64,000 nucleotides of DNA from Formosa sp. L2A11 (GCF_009796865.1 NZ_CP047028.1:2046001-2110000); one strand, 5' to 3'; positions 1-10,740 are shown, counted from the stretch's first letter. A program made the numbers and translations. The notes: generated by a model from the sequence alone, not told the origin.

Positions 1-763
<763 letters not shown>

Positions 764-799
764 TAATGCATCTTAATTGTGCTATTCGTCAATAATATA

Positions 800-834
800 A
801 TGAAAGTTCTCTCATATAATATGAGTTTCATTTT
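800..834 (+). terminator. Hairpin downstream of gyrB, possible terminator
   Basis: CTCATA-taa-TATGAG with outer ATGAAA/TTTCAT arms and one bulge, followed by TTTT. A second perfect palindrome, AAATTATAAT-att-ATTATAATTT, lies at 860-882. Either could end gyrB transcription. The T-run is short, so this is tentative. Confidence 0.4.
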
Positions 835-963
835 GCATTAAAATGAAAATGAGGTCTTTAAATTATAATATTATTATAATTTCAAACGTCATAGAAGTTG
901 AATTGTATTAAAAGTGGTAAATTAGCAATAAGAAAATAATTTTGAATCTTAAAATAAAATAAA

Positions 964-1890
964 ATGAAAGTAACAGTAGTTGGAGCAGGAGCAGTAGGTG
1001 CAAGTTGTGCAGAATATATTGCTATTAAAAACTTTGCTTCAGAAGTTGTGTTGTTAGACATTAAAGAAGGTTTTGCAGAAGGTAAAGCTATGGATTTAAT
1101 GCAAACAGCATCTTTAAACGGATTCGACACAAAAATTACAGGTGTAACTGGCGATTATAGCCAAACTGCAGGTAGTGATGTTTGTGTTATTACAAGTGGT
1201 ATTCCTAGAAAACCAGGAATGACAAGAGAAGAACTTATCGGTATTAATGCTGGTATTGTTAAAAATGTGTCTACAAGTTTACTTGAGCATTCTCCAAATA
1301 TGATTCTTATCGTAGTGAGTAATCCTATGGATACGATGACATATTTAGCGCACAAAGCTACAGGTTTACCAAAAAGCAAAATTATTGGAATGGGTGGAGC
1401 TTTAGATTCTGCACGTTTTAAATATAGATTAGCTGAAGCTTTAGGAGCTCCTATTAGTGATGTAGACGGTATGGTTATCGGTGGACATAGTGACACAGGT
1501 ATGTTCCCATTAACTCGTTTAGCAACTAGAAATAGTGTGCCAGTTTCAGAATTTTTATCTGAAGAACGTTTAAATCAAGTTAAAGAAGATACTAAAGTTG
1601 GTGGAGCAACATTAACTAAATTATTAGGAACTTCTGCTTGGTATGCTCCAGGTGCAGCAGTATCAGGAATGGTACAAGCTATTGCTTGTGATTCTAAAAA
1701 AATATTCCCTTGTTCAACATTATTAGATGGTGAATATGGTTTAACAGATATTTGTTTAGGTGTGCCAGTTGTTTTAGGTAAAGATGGTATTGAAAAAATA
1801 GTAGAGATTACTCTTAACGACGAAGAAAAAGCACATTTAACTGCAAGTGCAGAAGGTGTTAAAAAAACAAATGGATTATTAGAATTCTAA
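964..1890 (+). CDS. mdh: Malate dehydrogenase
   Basis: NAD-dependent oxidation of malate to oxaloacetate in the TCA cycle, cytoplasmic. The 308 residues are normal for the LDH-like MDH family. The Rossmann motif GAGAVG is at residues 7-12. The substrate loop has arginines in IPRKPGMTR. The NPMD motif and the GGHSDTGMFPL segment with the catalytic His follow in order. It is a single-gene unit between the gyrB hairpins and its own terminator at 1909. The ATG start follows an A-rich leader and fits the family N-terminus exactly. Confidence 0.97.
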   Translation: MKVTVVGAGAVGASCAEYIAIKNFASEVVLLDIKEGFAEGKAMDLMQTASLNGFDTKITGVTGDYSQTAGSDVCVITSGIPRKPGMTREELIGINAGIVKNVSTSLLEHSPNMILIVVSNPMDTMTYLAHKATGLPKSKIIGMGGALDSARFKYRLAEALGAPISDVDGMVIGGHSDTGMFPLTRLATRNSVPVSEFLSEERLNQVKEDTKVGGATLTKLLGTSAWYAPGAAVSGMVQAIACDSKKIFPCSTLLDGEYGLTDICLGVPVVLGKDGIEKIVEITLNDEEKAHLTASAEGVKKTNGLLEF

Positions 1891-1908
1891 TTCATTTAAA
1901 TGTTTTAT

Positions 1909-1942
1909 AAAAAAAGACTGTCTGCAAAGATGGTCTTTTTTA
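1909..1942 (+). terminator. Rho-independent terminator of mdh
   Basis: AAAAAGAC stem closing on GTCTTTTT with a loop of about 14 nt and a T-run, 19 bases after the mdh stop. Confidence 0.75.
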
Positions 1943-2074
1943 TGCCTATATTTTAGTTTACTTTGTGTAGTTACTTGAATTGCAAGTCGCTATGTTTAAT
2001 AAAAATTAGAACTCTTTATTGTTGCGCAAAAATGATAAATTCAATAACTTAGTAGTAGGATAATCTACTTCATT

Positions 2075-2890
2075 ATGGGACCAATAATAGTTGCAACAAA
2101 TTTTTCTAAATTATCAGATAATGCTGAATTATATGCTGCAGCATTAGCTAAACACTTCAATGTTAAGCTTGTACTTTTTAATGCTTTTCAGATACCTCTT
2201 CATGCTTCAAATACTTTATTATCTGCAGATTCAATAAATAATTTAATGCAGAATAATAAAGATCGGTTAGTAGAAAACGCTAAATTTTTAAAAGCAGAAT
2301 TTGATATTGAAGTTGACTATCAATGTGTGTACGCGCAATTAGAATTTAAAATAGATTACCTCATGGATCAGAACGATTCATCGCTTTTAGTTATTGGGAT
2401 GTCTCCTAAATCTTTAGAACAAAATTTAATAGGAAACCCTACAACAACTTTAATTAGTATGAAAAAGTTTCCTGTGTTAGCAATTCCTATACATGCAAAA
2501 TTTAATGGTATGAAAAAGATTCTTTTCGCTTGCGATTTAATGCAAGATGTGCCTTTAAAAACATTAGCAAAATTACGTCAGATATCTACAAAGCTAAAAT
2601 CTGAAGTGACCGTGTTTTATGTAGATAAAATGATTGATGAATTAAAATTCAATAAATCTGCACTTGGTAACATAGACAAGCAACTTGAAAAAGTAGACTA
2701 TTTATATAAAAACGTAAAATCGGATACTGTAATTGATGAGATTGAAAAAGAAATAAAAACATTCCATTCAGACTTATTGGTTATGATACCTAGAGAATAT
2801 GGTTTCTGGGAATCTTTAGTACATAAAAGTAAAACTAGAGTTATGGCTTCCGGTTTAAATATTCCGCTTTTGTCTATTCCTGTAAAGTAA
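2075..2890 (+). CDS. Universal stress protein, tandem UspA domains
   Basis: 271 residues in two UspA-like halves, about 1-140 and 148-271. The first opens with IIVATNFSKLSDNAELYAAALAKHF, the usual Usp strand-helix start, and carries the late GMSPKSLEQNLIGNPTTTLI loop that resembles the G-2x-G-9x-G(S/T) nucleotide loop. The second half begins KKILFACDL and has a degenerate loop. Cytoplasmic, with no signal peptide. It probably has a stress or redox-sensing role, but the ligand cannot be told. It stands alone. Confidence 0.85.
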   Translation: MGPIIVATNFSKLSDNAELYAAALAKHFNVKLVLFNAFQIPLHASNTLLSADSINNLMQNNKDRLVENAKFLKAEFDIEVDYQCVYAQLEFKIDYLMDQNDSSLLVIGMSPKSLEQNLIGNPTTTLISMKKFPVLAIPIHAKFNGMKKILFACDLMQDVPLKTLAKLRQISTKLKSEVTVFYVDKMIDELKFNKSALGNIDKQLEKVDYLYKNVKSDTVIDEIEKEIKTFHSDLLVMIPREYGFWESLVHKSKTRVMASGLNIPLLSIPVK

Positions 2891-2986
2891 TTTTATATAT
2901 TCTTATTATTGTTTTAGTCTATTTTAAGTGTTTAAAACACTGTTAATAATAAACCAATAACGATATAAAGTAATCTTAAAATTTTC

Positions 2987-2994
2987 ATATATTT
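2987..2994 (+). promoter_or_regulatory. -7 element immediately before a start codon (leaderless candidate)
   Basis: TATATTTG matches the Bacteroidetes TAnnTTTG element and ends 5 bases before the ATG at 3000. With the usual spacing from -7 element to transcription start, RNA would begin at or next to the start codon. Confidence 0.5.
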
Positions 2995-2999
2995 GGCGC

Positions 3000-3611
3000 A
3001 TGAATTTGAAATGGTACATTAGTACTTTAACAGTAATTGTTGCCTTGTTTTTTGGTGTTGCTAGTCAACAACAAAATACTATGCCTAATCAGGAAATTGT
3101 ACTGCAGTTTTCTGGCGATGTTGTTGTGCAGGATAAAGCTGAATATGCCATTTCTATTGTTAAGCAACAATTACAGCGTATTGGTGCAGAGAACATTCAG
3201 GTTAATGAAAATGAAGCTGGTGTTTTAAAAATTACTTACTATTCCGATTCAGATGTAGAGCAAATTAAAAAAATACTATCTAACGATGATATTTTAGAAT
3301 TTGATGATTCTCCTCAAGAAAACAACCAATTTCCTTCTCCAGAACACGCTCTAACTTATAATTTTGATGTTTTCGAAATTCATAACGGATCTGATTTTGC
3401 TTTTAATCATGCAGGAAAGGTTGCTTTAGAGTTAAAGGCAAGTAGTAATCATTTTAATAATGCAAATACATATCCTGTTTTAGGGTATACTGCAGTTTTA
3501 GTTGTGGTGCCTTCAATTAAAACAGCATACAAGTTTTATAAAGATATTGCGCTAGCAATAGATAATAATTCCAAGAAAATACCCGAAGTTAGGGCAGGAC
3601 CTTTAGTTTAA
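3000..3611 (+). CDS. Exported or membrane-anchored protein of unknown function
   Basis: 203 residues. Residues 4-22 form one hydrophobic segment (ISTLTVIVALFFGVAS) after a short basic start, that is, a signal peptide or N-terminal anchor. The rest is soluble with no motif I recognise. Residues 30-100 alternate strand-helix-strand (VLQFSGDV...ISIVKQQLQRIGAENIQV...VLKITYYSDSDVEQIKKIL), resembling a small alpha/beta fold. It lies 220 bases upstream of secDF on the same strand, so an envelope or secretion-linked role is possible but unproven. Confidence 0.7.
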   Translation: MNLKWYISTLTVIVALFFGVASQQQNTMPNQEIVLQFSGDVVVQDKAEYAISIVKQQLQRIGAENIQVNENEAGVLKITYYSDSDVEQIKKILSNDDILEFDDSPQENNQFPSPEHALTYNFDVFEIHNGSDFAFNHAGKVALELKASSNHFNNANTYPVLGYTAVLVVVPSIKTAYKFYKDIALAIDNNSKKIPEVRAGPLV

Positions 3612-3831
3612 GAAGGTCTTAATTGTATCCCTATTTCAGAATAATTACATATTATTCTACGTCCTTCTAAAACATAATATAGTAGTGATTGTTTTACATT
3701 CATTACTCTAGACAACAAGGCAAATACGGTCTTTAAGTTGTTCTTCAAGAAAAAACTACACATAAAATTTATATGTGAGTAATCTATGTATTGCTCGCAT
3801 TTCAAAAAATTGATTAATAAATAATTAAATA

Positions 3832-6804
3832 ATGCAGAATAAAGGATTAGTAAAGTTGTTTGCAATCTTGTTCGGTTTGGTAAGTATTTACCAATTATCG
3901 TTCACGTTTAAGGCAAATAGCATCGAAGACGGTGCAAAAGAGTATGCAAAAGGAGACTCTGTAAAAGAGGCTCAGTATTTGGATTCATTATCAACAGAAA
4001 AAGTATTTAACTTAGGTGTTACAGATTATACGTACAACGAGGTGAAAGACAAGGCAATGAATCTTGGACTTGACCTTAAAGGAGGTATAAATGTTATTCT
4101 TCAAGTATCTGTAAAAGATATCTTAAAAGGTTTAGCTAATCATACTAGCGAACCAGCTTTTAATAAAGCTTTAGATGATGCTTCAGAACTTCAGAAAAAT
4201 AGTCAAAACACATATTTAGAAGATTTCTATATCGCGTTCGATAAAATTAAAGGAGATACAAAATTAGCTTCTCCAGATATTTTTGCAAACAGATCATTAA
4301 GTGATGAAATTACTTTTGATATGACAGACGACCAAGTGAAGCCAATTATCAGTAAGAAAATTGACGAATCTATTACATCTGCATTCGAAGTATTACGTAA
4401 GCGTATTGATGAATTTGGGGTAACATCTCCAAATATTCAACGTTTAGGAGAGTCTGGACGTATCTTAGTTGAATTGCCAGGTGTAAAAGATGTAGAACGT
4501 GCTAAGAAATTATTACAAAGTACGGCTCAATTAGAATTTTGGGATGCTTATAAAGGAGAAACATTAGTCCCTTTTATTATTCAAGCTAACAATGTACTTA
4601 AAGAAGAAGTAGCTGCTAAAACAGAAACTACTAAAAATGCAGTTGCAGATGCTGATGAAGCTTCAGAAAGTGATTCTCAAATTGATGATTTATTAGGTGA
4701 AGCGGTTACAGATTCTACTAAGGTGGCTGTAAACCCTTTATTAGATTTAATTATTGGACAAGGTTACCAAGGTGGACCAATTGTTGCACAATTTGATGTT
4801 AAAGACAAACAAACTGTTTTAGATTATTTAAACAGACCAGATATTAGAGCATTATTACCTGTAGAGCAACGTTACGTTAAGTTTGCTTTTGGTATGCCAG
4901 AAAAAGACAGCGATGCTGTAGGTTTATATGCATTAGTAGGGAACAGAGAAAATGTACCACCTATGAGTGGAGCAGTTGTAACTAACGCAACACAACAATA
5001 CGACCAATTAGGTAAGCCTGCTGTATCTATGCAAATGAATGCAAAAGGAGCTAAGGTTTGGGAAGAAATGACAGGGAAAGCATATTCTCAACAAAGTCAA
5101 ATTGCTATTGTTTTAGATAATGTAGTATACTCTGCGCCAGGTGTAACAACTGGACCAATTGCAGGAGGTAATTCAGAAATTTCTGGACAATTTACATTAA
5201 ACGAAGCTGTCGATTTAGCAAACGTTTTACGTGCTGGTAAATTACCTGCTTCTGCAGATATTATTCAAAGTGAAGTTGTAGGACCATCTTTAGGTCAAGA
5301 AGCTATTGATAGTGGTGAAATTTCTTTCGTAATTGCATTAGTATTAGTGTTATTATGGATGTTATTCTATTACGGTAAAGCTGGTGGTTTTGCAGATATT
5401 GCAATGGCATTAAACATTTTATTAATGTTCGGTGTATTATCTGGATTAGGTGCGGTATTAACATTACCTGGTATTGCTGGTATTGTATTAACTATAGGTA
5501 TGTCTGTAGATGCGAACGTGTTAATTTATGAGCGTATTCGAGAAGAAATAGCAAATGGTAAAAGTCAAAGAGAAGCTATTCAAGACGGATTTAGTAATGC
5601 CTTATCTTCAATTTTAGATGCAAACATTACAACAGGTTTAACAGCTTTAATTTTATTTATATTTGGTACAGGTCCAATTAAAGGATTTGCAACTACTTTA
5701 TTAATTGGTATTGTAACATCTTTATTTACTGCAATTTTTATTACTAGATTATTAATAGACTGGTATGTTAATCGTGGTGGAAATTTAGATTTCTCTACAG
5801 CAATTACTAAAAAATTATTCAGAAACATTAATATCGAATTCCTTCAAAAACGTAAAATTGCTTATATCGTTTCAGGAACTTTAATCGTAGTTAGTTTAGG
5901 ATCTTTATTTACTAACGGATTAGATCAAGGTGTAGATTTCGTAGGAGGTAGAAATTACCAAGTACGTTTTAACGAAGCAATTACGCCTTCAGAATTAATG
6001 CCAGCTTTAGAAGGTGCTTTTGGTAGTGCAGATGCTAAAACTTTTGGTAGTGCAGAGCAAGTTAAAATTTCTACAAAATATAAAGTAAACGAAACAAGTG
6101 CTGAGGTTGATGAAGAAATTAGAAAAGAATTATTTTCTGCTTTAAAACCACATTTAGAAGGTCTTTCTTACGAAGACTTTATTAGTGATAATCAACACAA
6201 AACTGTTGGTTTAATGAAATCTTACAAAGTAAGTCCAACTATTGCAGATGATATTAAGAAAGAATCATTCTGGGCTGTATTAGGATCTTTAATTGTAGTA
6301 TTCTTATATATCTTATTGCGTTTCAAAAAATGGCAATATTCATTAGGAGCAGTAACTGCTGTATTCCACGATGTTATTATTGTATTAGGTGTATTCTCGT
6401 TAACTTACAAATTTATGCCTTTTAACTTGGAGATTGACCAAGCGTTTATTGCGGCTATCTTAACCGTAATTGGTTACTCGCTGAATGATACCGTGGTTGT
6501 ATTTGATAGAATTCGTGAGTATTTCCATGAACATACTGGATGGAGCTTAAATAAAGTAGTAAATGTATCTTTAAGTAGTACGCTTAGTAGAACCTTAAAT
6601 ACATCGTTAACTACATTAGTAGTATTATTAGCAATCTTTGCTTTTGGTGGAGATTCAATACGTGGATTCATGTTTGCATTAATAGTTGGGGTTGTCGTTG
6701 GTACATACTCTTCATTATTTATCGCAACACCAATCATGTACGATACTTTAGCTGCTTCTGAAAAGAAGAGAAAATTAAAAGAAGCAAATGAAGTTGCTGC
6801 ATAA
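3832..6804 (+). CDS. secDF: Protein translocase subunit SecDF (SecD-SecF fusion)
   Basis: Inner-membrane accessory of the Sec translocon that uses proton flow to pull proteins into the periplasm. The 990 residues join SecD and SecF, as usual in Bacteroidetes. The N-terminal anchor (about 5-25) is followed by the SecD signature LGLDLKGGINVILQV, the large periplasmic P1 region (about 90-490) and the SecD membrane block with GMSVDANVLIYERIREE. SecF starts near 670, with GVDFVGGRNYQVRF and IGYSLNDTVVVFDRIRE. An acidic, lineage-type insert at about 265-300 (ADADEASESDSQIDD) sits in the periplasmic part. Terminator at 6826. Confidence 0.97.
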   Translation: MQNKGLVKLFAILFGLVSIYQLSFTFKANSIEDGAKEYAKGDSVKEAQYLDSLSTEKVFNLGVTDYTYNEVKDKAMNLGLDLKGGINVILQVSVKDILKGLANHTSEPAFNKALDDASELQKNSQNTYLEDFYIAFDKIKGDTKLASPDIFANRSLSDEITFDMTDDQVKPIISKKIDESITSAFEVLRKRIDEFGVTSPNIQRLGESGRILVELPGVKDVERAKKLLQSTAQLEFWDAYKGETLVPFIIQANNVLKEEVAAKTETTKNAVADADEASESDSQIDDLLGEAVTDSTKVAVNPLLDLIIGQGYQGGPIVAQFDVKDKQTVLDYLNRPDIRALLPVEQRYVKFAFGMPEKDSDAVGLYALVGNRENVPPMSGAVVTNATQQYDQLGKPAVSMQMNAKGAKVWEEMTGKAYSQQSQIAIVLDNVVYSAPGVTTGPIAGGNSEISGQFTLNEAVDLANVLRAGKLPASADIIQSEVVGPSLGQEAIDSGEISFVIALVLVLLWMLFYYGKAGGFADIAMALNILLMFGVLSGLGAVLTLPGIAGIVLTIGMSVDANVLIYERIREEIANGKSQREAIQDGFSNALSSILDANITTGLTALILFIFGTGPIKGFATTLLIGIVTSLFTAIFITRLLIDWYVNRGGNLDFSTAITKKLFRNINIEFLQKRKIAYIVSGTLIVVSLGSLFTNGLDQGVDFVGGRNYQVRFNEAITPSELMPALEGAFGSADAKTFGSAEQVKISTKYKVNETSAEVDEEIRKELFSALKPHLEGLSYEDFISDNQHKTVGLMKSYKVSPTIADDIKKESFWAVLGSLIVVFLYILLRFKKWQYSLGAVTAVFHDVIIVLGVFSLTYKFMPFNLEIDQAFIAAILTVIGYSLNDTVVVFDRIREYFHEHTGWSLNKVVNVSLSSTLSRTLNTSLTTLVVLLAIFAFGGDSIRGFMFALIVGVVVGTYSSLFIATPIMYDTLAASEKKRKLKEANEVAA

Positions 6805-6825
6805 GTAACTTGTTTTAATATATTT

Positions 6826-6861
6826 AAAAGCCTTCTAAGCGTAAGTTTAGAAGGCTTTTTT
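6826..6861 (+). terminator. Rho-independent terminator of secDF
   Basis: Long stem AAAAGCCTTCTAA/TTTAGAAGGCTTTTT with loop gcgtaag, 22 bases after the secDF stop. Confidence 0.9.
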
Positions 6862-7116
6862 GTGTTTATATGGTAGCTCTTATACTTGAGTTTAATGTTT
6901 AAATATTGTAGTGTAGCTAAAATAAATTGCCAGATGTTTTTATGTGTATTATTTCTTTTATGATTATAAATAGTCTGAAATTGTGACGATTATAGATGTA
7001 CTGTTCTGAAAAAAGCGTAACGTAATTTCATTTTTGACAATTTTATAGCCCTTTGTTCTGTTTTTTGATAATTATACGTATTAAATCAATGTTTTGCAGC
7101 TTTTCATTCATAAAAT

Positions 7117-7132
7117 TAAGTATTAATACTTA
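7117..7132 (+). promoter_or_regulatory. Candidate nitrate-regulon operator before nirB
   Basis: Perfect 16-bp palindrome TAAGTA-TTAA-TACTTA, 36 bases before the nirB ATG. Its last two bases begin TACTTTTG (7131-7138), a match to the TAnnTTTG -7 element. The same dyad with the same placement occurs before the narL-like gene, narK and moeA. The remainder of the 363-base gap after secDF holds only the terminator and AT-rich DNA. Confidence 0.6.
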
Positions 7133-7167
7133 CTTTTGAAATAAGTAATCGAATAATAACTACGTAT

Positions 7168-9705
7168 ATGAAAAAAGTAATAGTTGTAGGAAACGGAATG
7201 GTTGGATATAAATTTTGTGAAAAATTTGTAGCTAAGGAAGGAAGTGAAACATATAAAATAACTGTTTTTGGAGAAGAGCCAAGACCTGCATACGATCGTG
7301 TTCATTTAAGCGAGTTTTTTGAGAGTCAAGATGCAAAAGCCTTAGAAATGGCACCGAGATCTTGGTACGAAGAAAATAACATAGATTTAGTTACAGATGT
7401 TCGTATTACAGATATTCATAGAAGCAAAAAAACAGTAACCAGCGCTAATGAAAAAGAATATGAATATGATTACTTAGTTTTAGCAACTGGGTCTTCTGCT
7501 TTTGTACCGCCAATTAAAGGCGTAGAAAAGGAAGGTGTTTTTGTGTACAGAACTATTGAAGATTTAGAAGGTATGCTTGCATACGCAGTTAAAGTAAAAG
7601 CAGAAAATCCTAATGCAAGAGCTGCCGTACTTGGTGGTGGTTTATTAGGTTTAGAAGCAGGTAAAGCTGCAATGGATATGGGGTTGGAACCACATATTGT
7701 AGAGTTCGCTCCTAAATTAATGCCAAGACAATTAGATTCTAGAAGTAGCCAAGTTCTGCAATTAAAGTTAGAATCTATTGGATTAAATATTCATTTAAGT
7801 AAAGCAACCAATCAAATTTTAGGAGACGATGGTTTTATTACAGGAATGGAATTTGGAGAAGACGATAAGTTAGATGTAGAGATGTTAATTATTTCTGCCG
7901 GGATTCGCCCTCGAGATGAGCTAGGGAAAACGTGTGATTTGGAAATGGGAGTTCGTGGCGGAATTGTAGTTAATAATAAAATGCAAACGTCAGATTCAAA
8001 CATTTTTGCTATTGGTGAAGTTGCTTTATATAATCAGATGATTTATGGGTTAGTCGCTCCTGGTTACGATATGGCAGAAATTGCAGCAAGTCAAATTATG
8101 GGGAATGAAGAGGCTTTAATGCCTGCAGAAATAGACATGTCTACTAAATTAAAGTTAATAGGTGTAGATGTGGCTAGTTTTGGAGAACCTTTTATGCCTG
8201 CTTCAAAAGGGCATTCTGTTATTTTTGAAAATAAGACACAACATTTATATAAACGAATTAATGTAAGTTTAGATGGTAAATCTCTATTAGGAGGTATACT
8301 TGTTGGAGATGCATCAGATTATAATATGTTGCATCAAGTCTTTTTAAACGGTATGGCAATCCCGGAAGATCCTGCGCAGTTAATTTTACCGGCAACAGAA
8401 GGTGGTGCTTTTGGTAGTGCGTTAGACTTGCCAGACGAAGCTCAAATTTGTTCATGTGAAAATGTAAGTAAAGGTCAGATTTGTGGTGCAATTAAAGATG
8501 GTTCTTGCGAAGATTTAGCAGGTGTTGTGGCTGCTACAAAAGCAAGTACAAGCTGTGGAGGTTGTAAACCTATGGTTACAGATTTAGTTACCGAAACTTT
8601 AAAATCTTTAGGTAAGACTGTTAAAAATGTGATTTGTGAGCATTTTGAATATAGCCGACAAGAACTTTATGGTATTGTAAAAGCTAAAAAACTAACATCT
8701 TTTAATGAAGTTTTAGATGCTTGTGGTACAGGACAAGGTTGCGAAACGTGTAAACCAGTAGTGTCTTCAATATTTGCAAGTTTGTATAACGATACGCCTA
8801 ATAAGGAAGATGTTACTCAAGATACCAATGATAAGTTTTTAGCAAACATACAACGTAACGGAACATATTCTGTGGTACCAAGAATAGCTGGAGGAGAAAT
8901 TACTCCGGAAAACTTAATTGTTTTAGGACGAATAGGAAAGAAATATAATTTATATACAAAAATTACTGGTGGTGCACGTATCGATTTCTTCGGTGCAGAG
9001 TTAAACGATTTACCTGCCATTTGGAAAGAATTAATAGATGCAGGTTTTGAAAGCGGACATGCCTACGGGAAATCTTTGCGTACTGTAAAAAGTTGTGTGG
9101 GTTCTACATGGTGTCGTTACGGATTAGCAGAAAGTATTTCTTTCGCCATAGAATTAGAAAATAGATATAAAGGATTGCGTTCTCCTCATAAAATAAAAGG
9201 AGGTGTATCTGGTTGTATTCGCGAGTGTGCAGAAGCAAGAGGTAAAGATTTTGGTATCATTGCTGTAGAAGGTGGATGGAATTTATATGTTGGTGGAAAT
9301 GGAGGTGCAACGCCAAGACACGCTCAGTTATTAGCCGAAAAAATAGATAATGAAACTGTTATAAAATACTTAGATCGTTACTTGGTGTATTACATTCAAA
9401 CTGCTGCGCCGTTAATGCGTACTGCTGCTTGGTTAGATAAATTAGAAGGCGGTATTGAGCAACTTAAAAAAGTAGTGATTGAAGACAGTTTAAATATTGT
9501 TGAAGACTTAGAAAAAGAAATGCAATTTTTAGTTGATGCTTACGAGTGTGAATGGAAACAAGCGATTGAGAATGAAGATGCCAAAAAACGTTTTAATCAT
9601 TTTGTGAATTCAGAAGATCGTGATGATAATTTAGTATTTGTGCCTTTAAGAGATCAGAAAATGCCAAAGCTTTGGGAGAAAGATGTTAAAGGAGCAACCC
9701 TATAA
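7168..9705 (+). CDS. nirB: Nitrite reductase [NAD(P)H], large subunit
   Basis: Cytoplasmic siroheme enzyme that reduces nitrite to ammonium with NAD(P)H. 845 residues in the NirB order: FAD/NAD(P) domain (about 1-320, starting VVGNGMVGYKFCEKF), BFD-like [2Fe-2S] domain with CSCENVSKGQIC and SCGGC (about 430-475), a second partial BFD-like repeat ending GCETC (about 490-530), then ferredoxin-like and siroheme/4Fe-4S domains. The siroheme cluster cysteines are in SCVGSTWCRYG (CxxxxxC) and SGCIREC (CxxxC). First gene of a run through nirD, DUF4202 and the two-component pair. The siroheme genes cobA and precorrin-2 dehydrogenase lie in the facing operon. Confidence 0.96.
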   Translation: MKKVIVVGNGMVGYKFCEKFVAKEGSETYKITVFGEEPRPAYDRVHLSEFFESQDAKALEMAPRSWYEENNIDLVTDVRITDIHRSKKTVTSANEKEYEYDYLVLATGSSAFVPPIKGVEKEGVFVYRTIEDLEGMLAYAVKVKAENPNARAAVLGGGLLGLEAGKAAMDMGLEPHIVEFAPKLMPRQLDSRSSQVLQLKLESIGLNIHLSKATNQILGDDGFITGMEFGEDDKLDVEMLIISAGIRPRDELGKTCDLEMGVRGGIVVNNKMQTSDSNIFAIGEVALYNQMIYGLVAPGYDMAEIAASQIMGNEEALMPAEIDMSTKLKLIGVDVASFGEPFMPASKGHSVIFENKTQHLYKRINVSLDGKSLLGGILVGDASDYNMLHQVFLNGMAIPEDPAQLILPATEGGAFGSALDLPDEAQICSCENVSKGQICGAIKDGSCEDLAGVVAATKASTSCGGCKPMVTDLVTETLKSLGKTVKNVICEHFEYSRQELYGIVKAKKLTSFNEVLDACGTGQGCETCKPVVSSIFASLYNDTPNKEDVTQDTNDKFLANIQRNGTYSVVPRIAGGEITPENLIVLGRIGKKYNLYTKITGGARIDFFGAELNDLPAIWKELIDAGFESGHAYGKSLRTVKSCVGSTWCRYGLAESISFAIELENRYKGLRSPHKIKGGVSGCIRECAEARGKDFGIIAVEGGWNLYVGGNGGATPRHAQLLAEKIDNETVIKYLDRYLVYYIQTAAPLMRTAAWLDKLEGGIEQLKKVVIEDSLNIVEDLEKEMQFLVDAYECEWKQAIENEDAKKRFNHFVNSEDRDDNLVFVPLRDQKMPKLWEKDVKGATL

Positions 9706-9738
9706 GTATATACAATTATTGTTTTAAAATAGACAGTT

Positions 9739-10116
9739 ATGGAAGAATTACTATCAAAATACAAAACGGTTAAAACAGACGACGTTAAGGTGTGGTTTAA
9801 GGCTGCTTCAGTAGAAGCTTTCCCAATAGACGGAGGTGCATGTGTAAAATACAAAGATTTGCAGATCGCAGTGTTTAACTTCTCACGATTAAATATGTGG
9901 TATGCGTGCCAGAATTTATCGCCAGAAAAACAAGAAATGGTCTTGTCTCGTGGTATGTTAGGCGATCAAAAAGGAACGCCCAAAATTGCTTGTCCGTTAC
10001 ATAAAAAGACATTTTCATTAGAAACTGGCGAAAATTTAAATGGAGATTTAGATCCTATTGCAATTTATCCTGTAAAAATAGAAAACAACTTTGTGTATAT
10101 CGGATTTTCTGAATAG
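9739..10116 (+). CDS. nirD: Nitrite reductase [NAD(P)H], small subunit
   Basis: 125-residue Rieske-fold partner of NirB, 33 bases downstream of it. It has the WYACQNLSP strand and a CPLHKKTFSLETG hairpin. The first Rieske CxH pair is missing, as is common in NirD, so it probably does not bind a full [2Fe-2S] cluster and acts structurally in the NirBD complex. Confidence 0.93.
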   Translation: MEELLSKYKTVKTDDVKVWFKAASVEAFPIDGGACVKYKDLQIAVFNFSRLNMWYACQNLSPEKQEMVLSRGMLGDQKGTPKIACPLHKKTFSLETGENLNGDLDPIAIYPVKIENNFVYIGFSE

Positions 10117-10118
10117 AT

Positions 10119-10727
10119 TTGATAGATATCCAAAATTATAACATTGTGAGTACAAAATTTGAACAGGCCGTAGCATTAATCGACGAAAAGAATGCTCAAG
10201 ACTTAAATCGTGAAATTGATAACGGAAAATCTATGCCTAAAGAATTGTTGTATTCTCAACGTATGTCTGGATGTCTTATAGATTATATGCCAACAGCCTC
10301 AGAAGCGCTACAAATTGCAGTTCGTGCACAACATATTTGCCGTTGGGAAATTCCTAGAAAGGATTATCCTATGACAAAACCTGGATATATGAATTGGCGT
10401 AACGATCTTAAAAAAATGCACGCAAATTTAACTGCAGAGATTTTAGAGTCTGTAGGTTATGATGCCGAGTTTATAGACCGTGTTAAATTTATAATCAGTA
10501 AAAAATCATTTAAAAAAGATCCAGATTCGCAGACTCTAGAAGATGTGGTGTGTTTGGTCTTTCTTCAGTTTTATTTTGAGGATTTCGCTAAAAAACACGA
10601 AACCGATAGATTAATAGATATTGTTCAAAAAACATGGCATAAAATGTCTGATGCAGCTCATGAAAAAGCCATGACATTACCTTTCTCTGAATCTAGTTTT
10701 AATCTTATAAAACAAGCTTTGGCTTAA
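10119..10727 (+). CDS. DUF4202 family protein
   Basis: 202 residues matching DUF4202 as I know it: FEQAVALIDEKNAQDLNREID, YSQRMSGCLIDYMP, AQHICRWEIPRKDYPM, LEDVVCLVFLQFYFEDFA and LIDIVQKTWHKMSD. His and Asp residues in AQHICRW and EDVVCL resemble an HD-like helical metal site, but this is only a suggestion. It begins 2 bases after the nirD stop, so it is co-transcribed with nitrite reductase. No biochemical role is established to my knowledge. Start is uncertain: TTG at 10119, or GTG at 10146, which would begin at STKFEQAVAL. No ATG is available upstream. Confidence 0.85.
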   Translation: MIDIQNYNIVSTKFEQAVALIDEKNAQDLNREIDNGKSMPKELLYSQRMSGCLIDYMPTASEALQIAVRAQHICRWEIPRKDYPMTKPGYMNWRNDLKKMHANLTAEILESVGYDAEFIDRVKFIISKKSFKKDPDSQTLEDVVCLVFLQFYFEDFAKKHETDRLIDIVQKTWHKMSDAAHEKAMTLPFSESSFNLIKQALA

Positions 10728-10740
10728 ACCTGTTTTTTAT

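Noticed and set aside
882-1130. Open frame on the minus strand across the mdh start
   Set aside because: Antisense shadow of mdh with no family resemblance.
3608-3865. 85-residue minus-strand frame before secDF
   Set aside because: Overlaps the secDF start antisense, low-complexity, no promoter.
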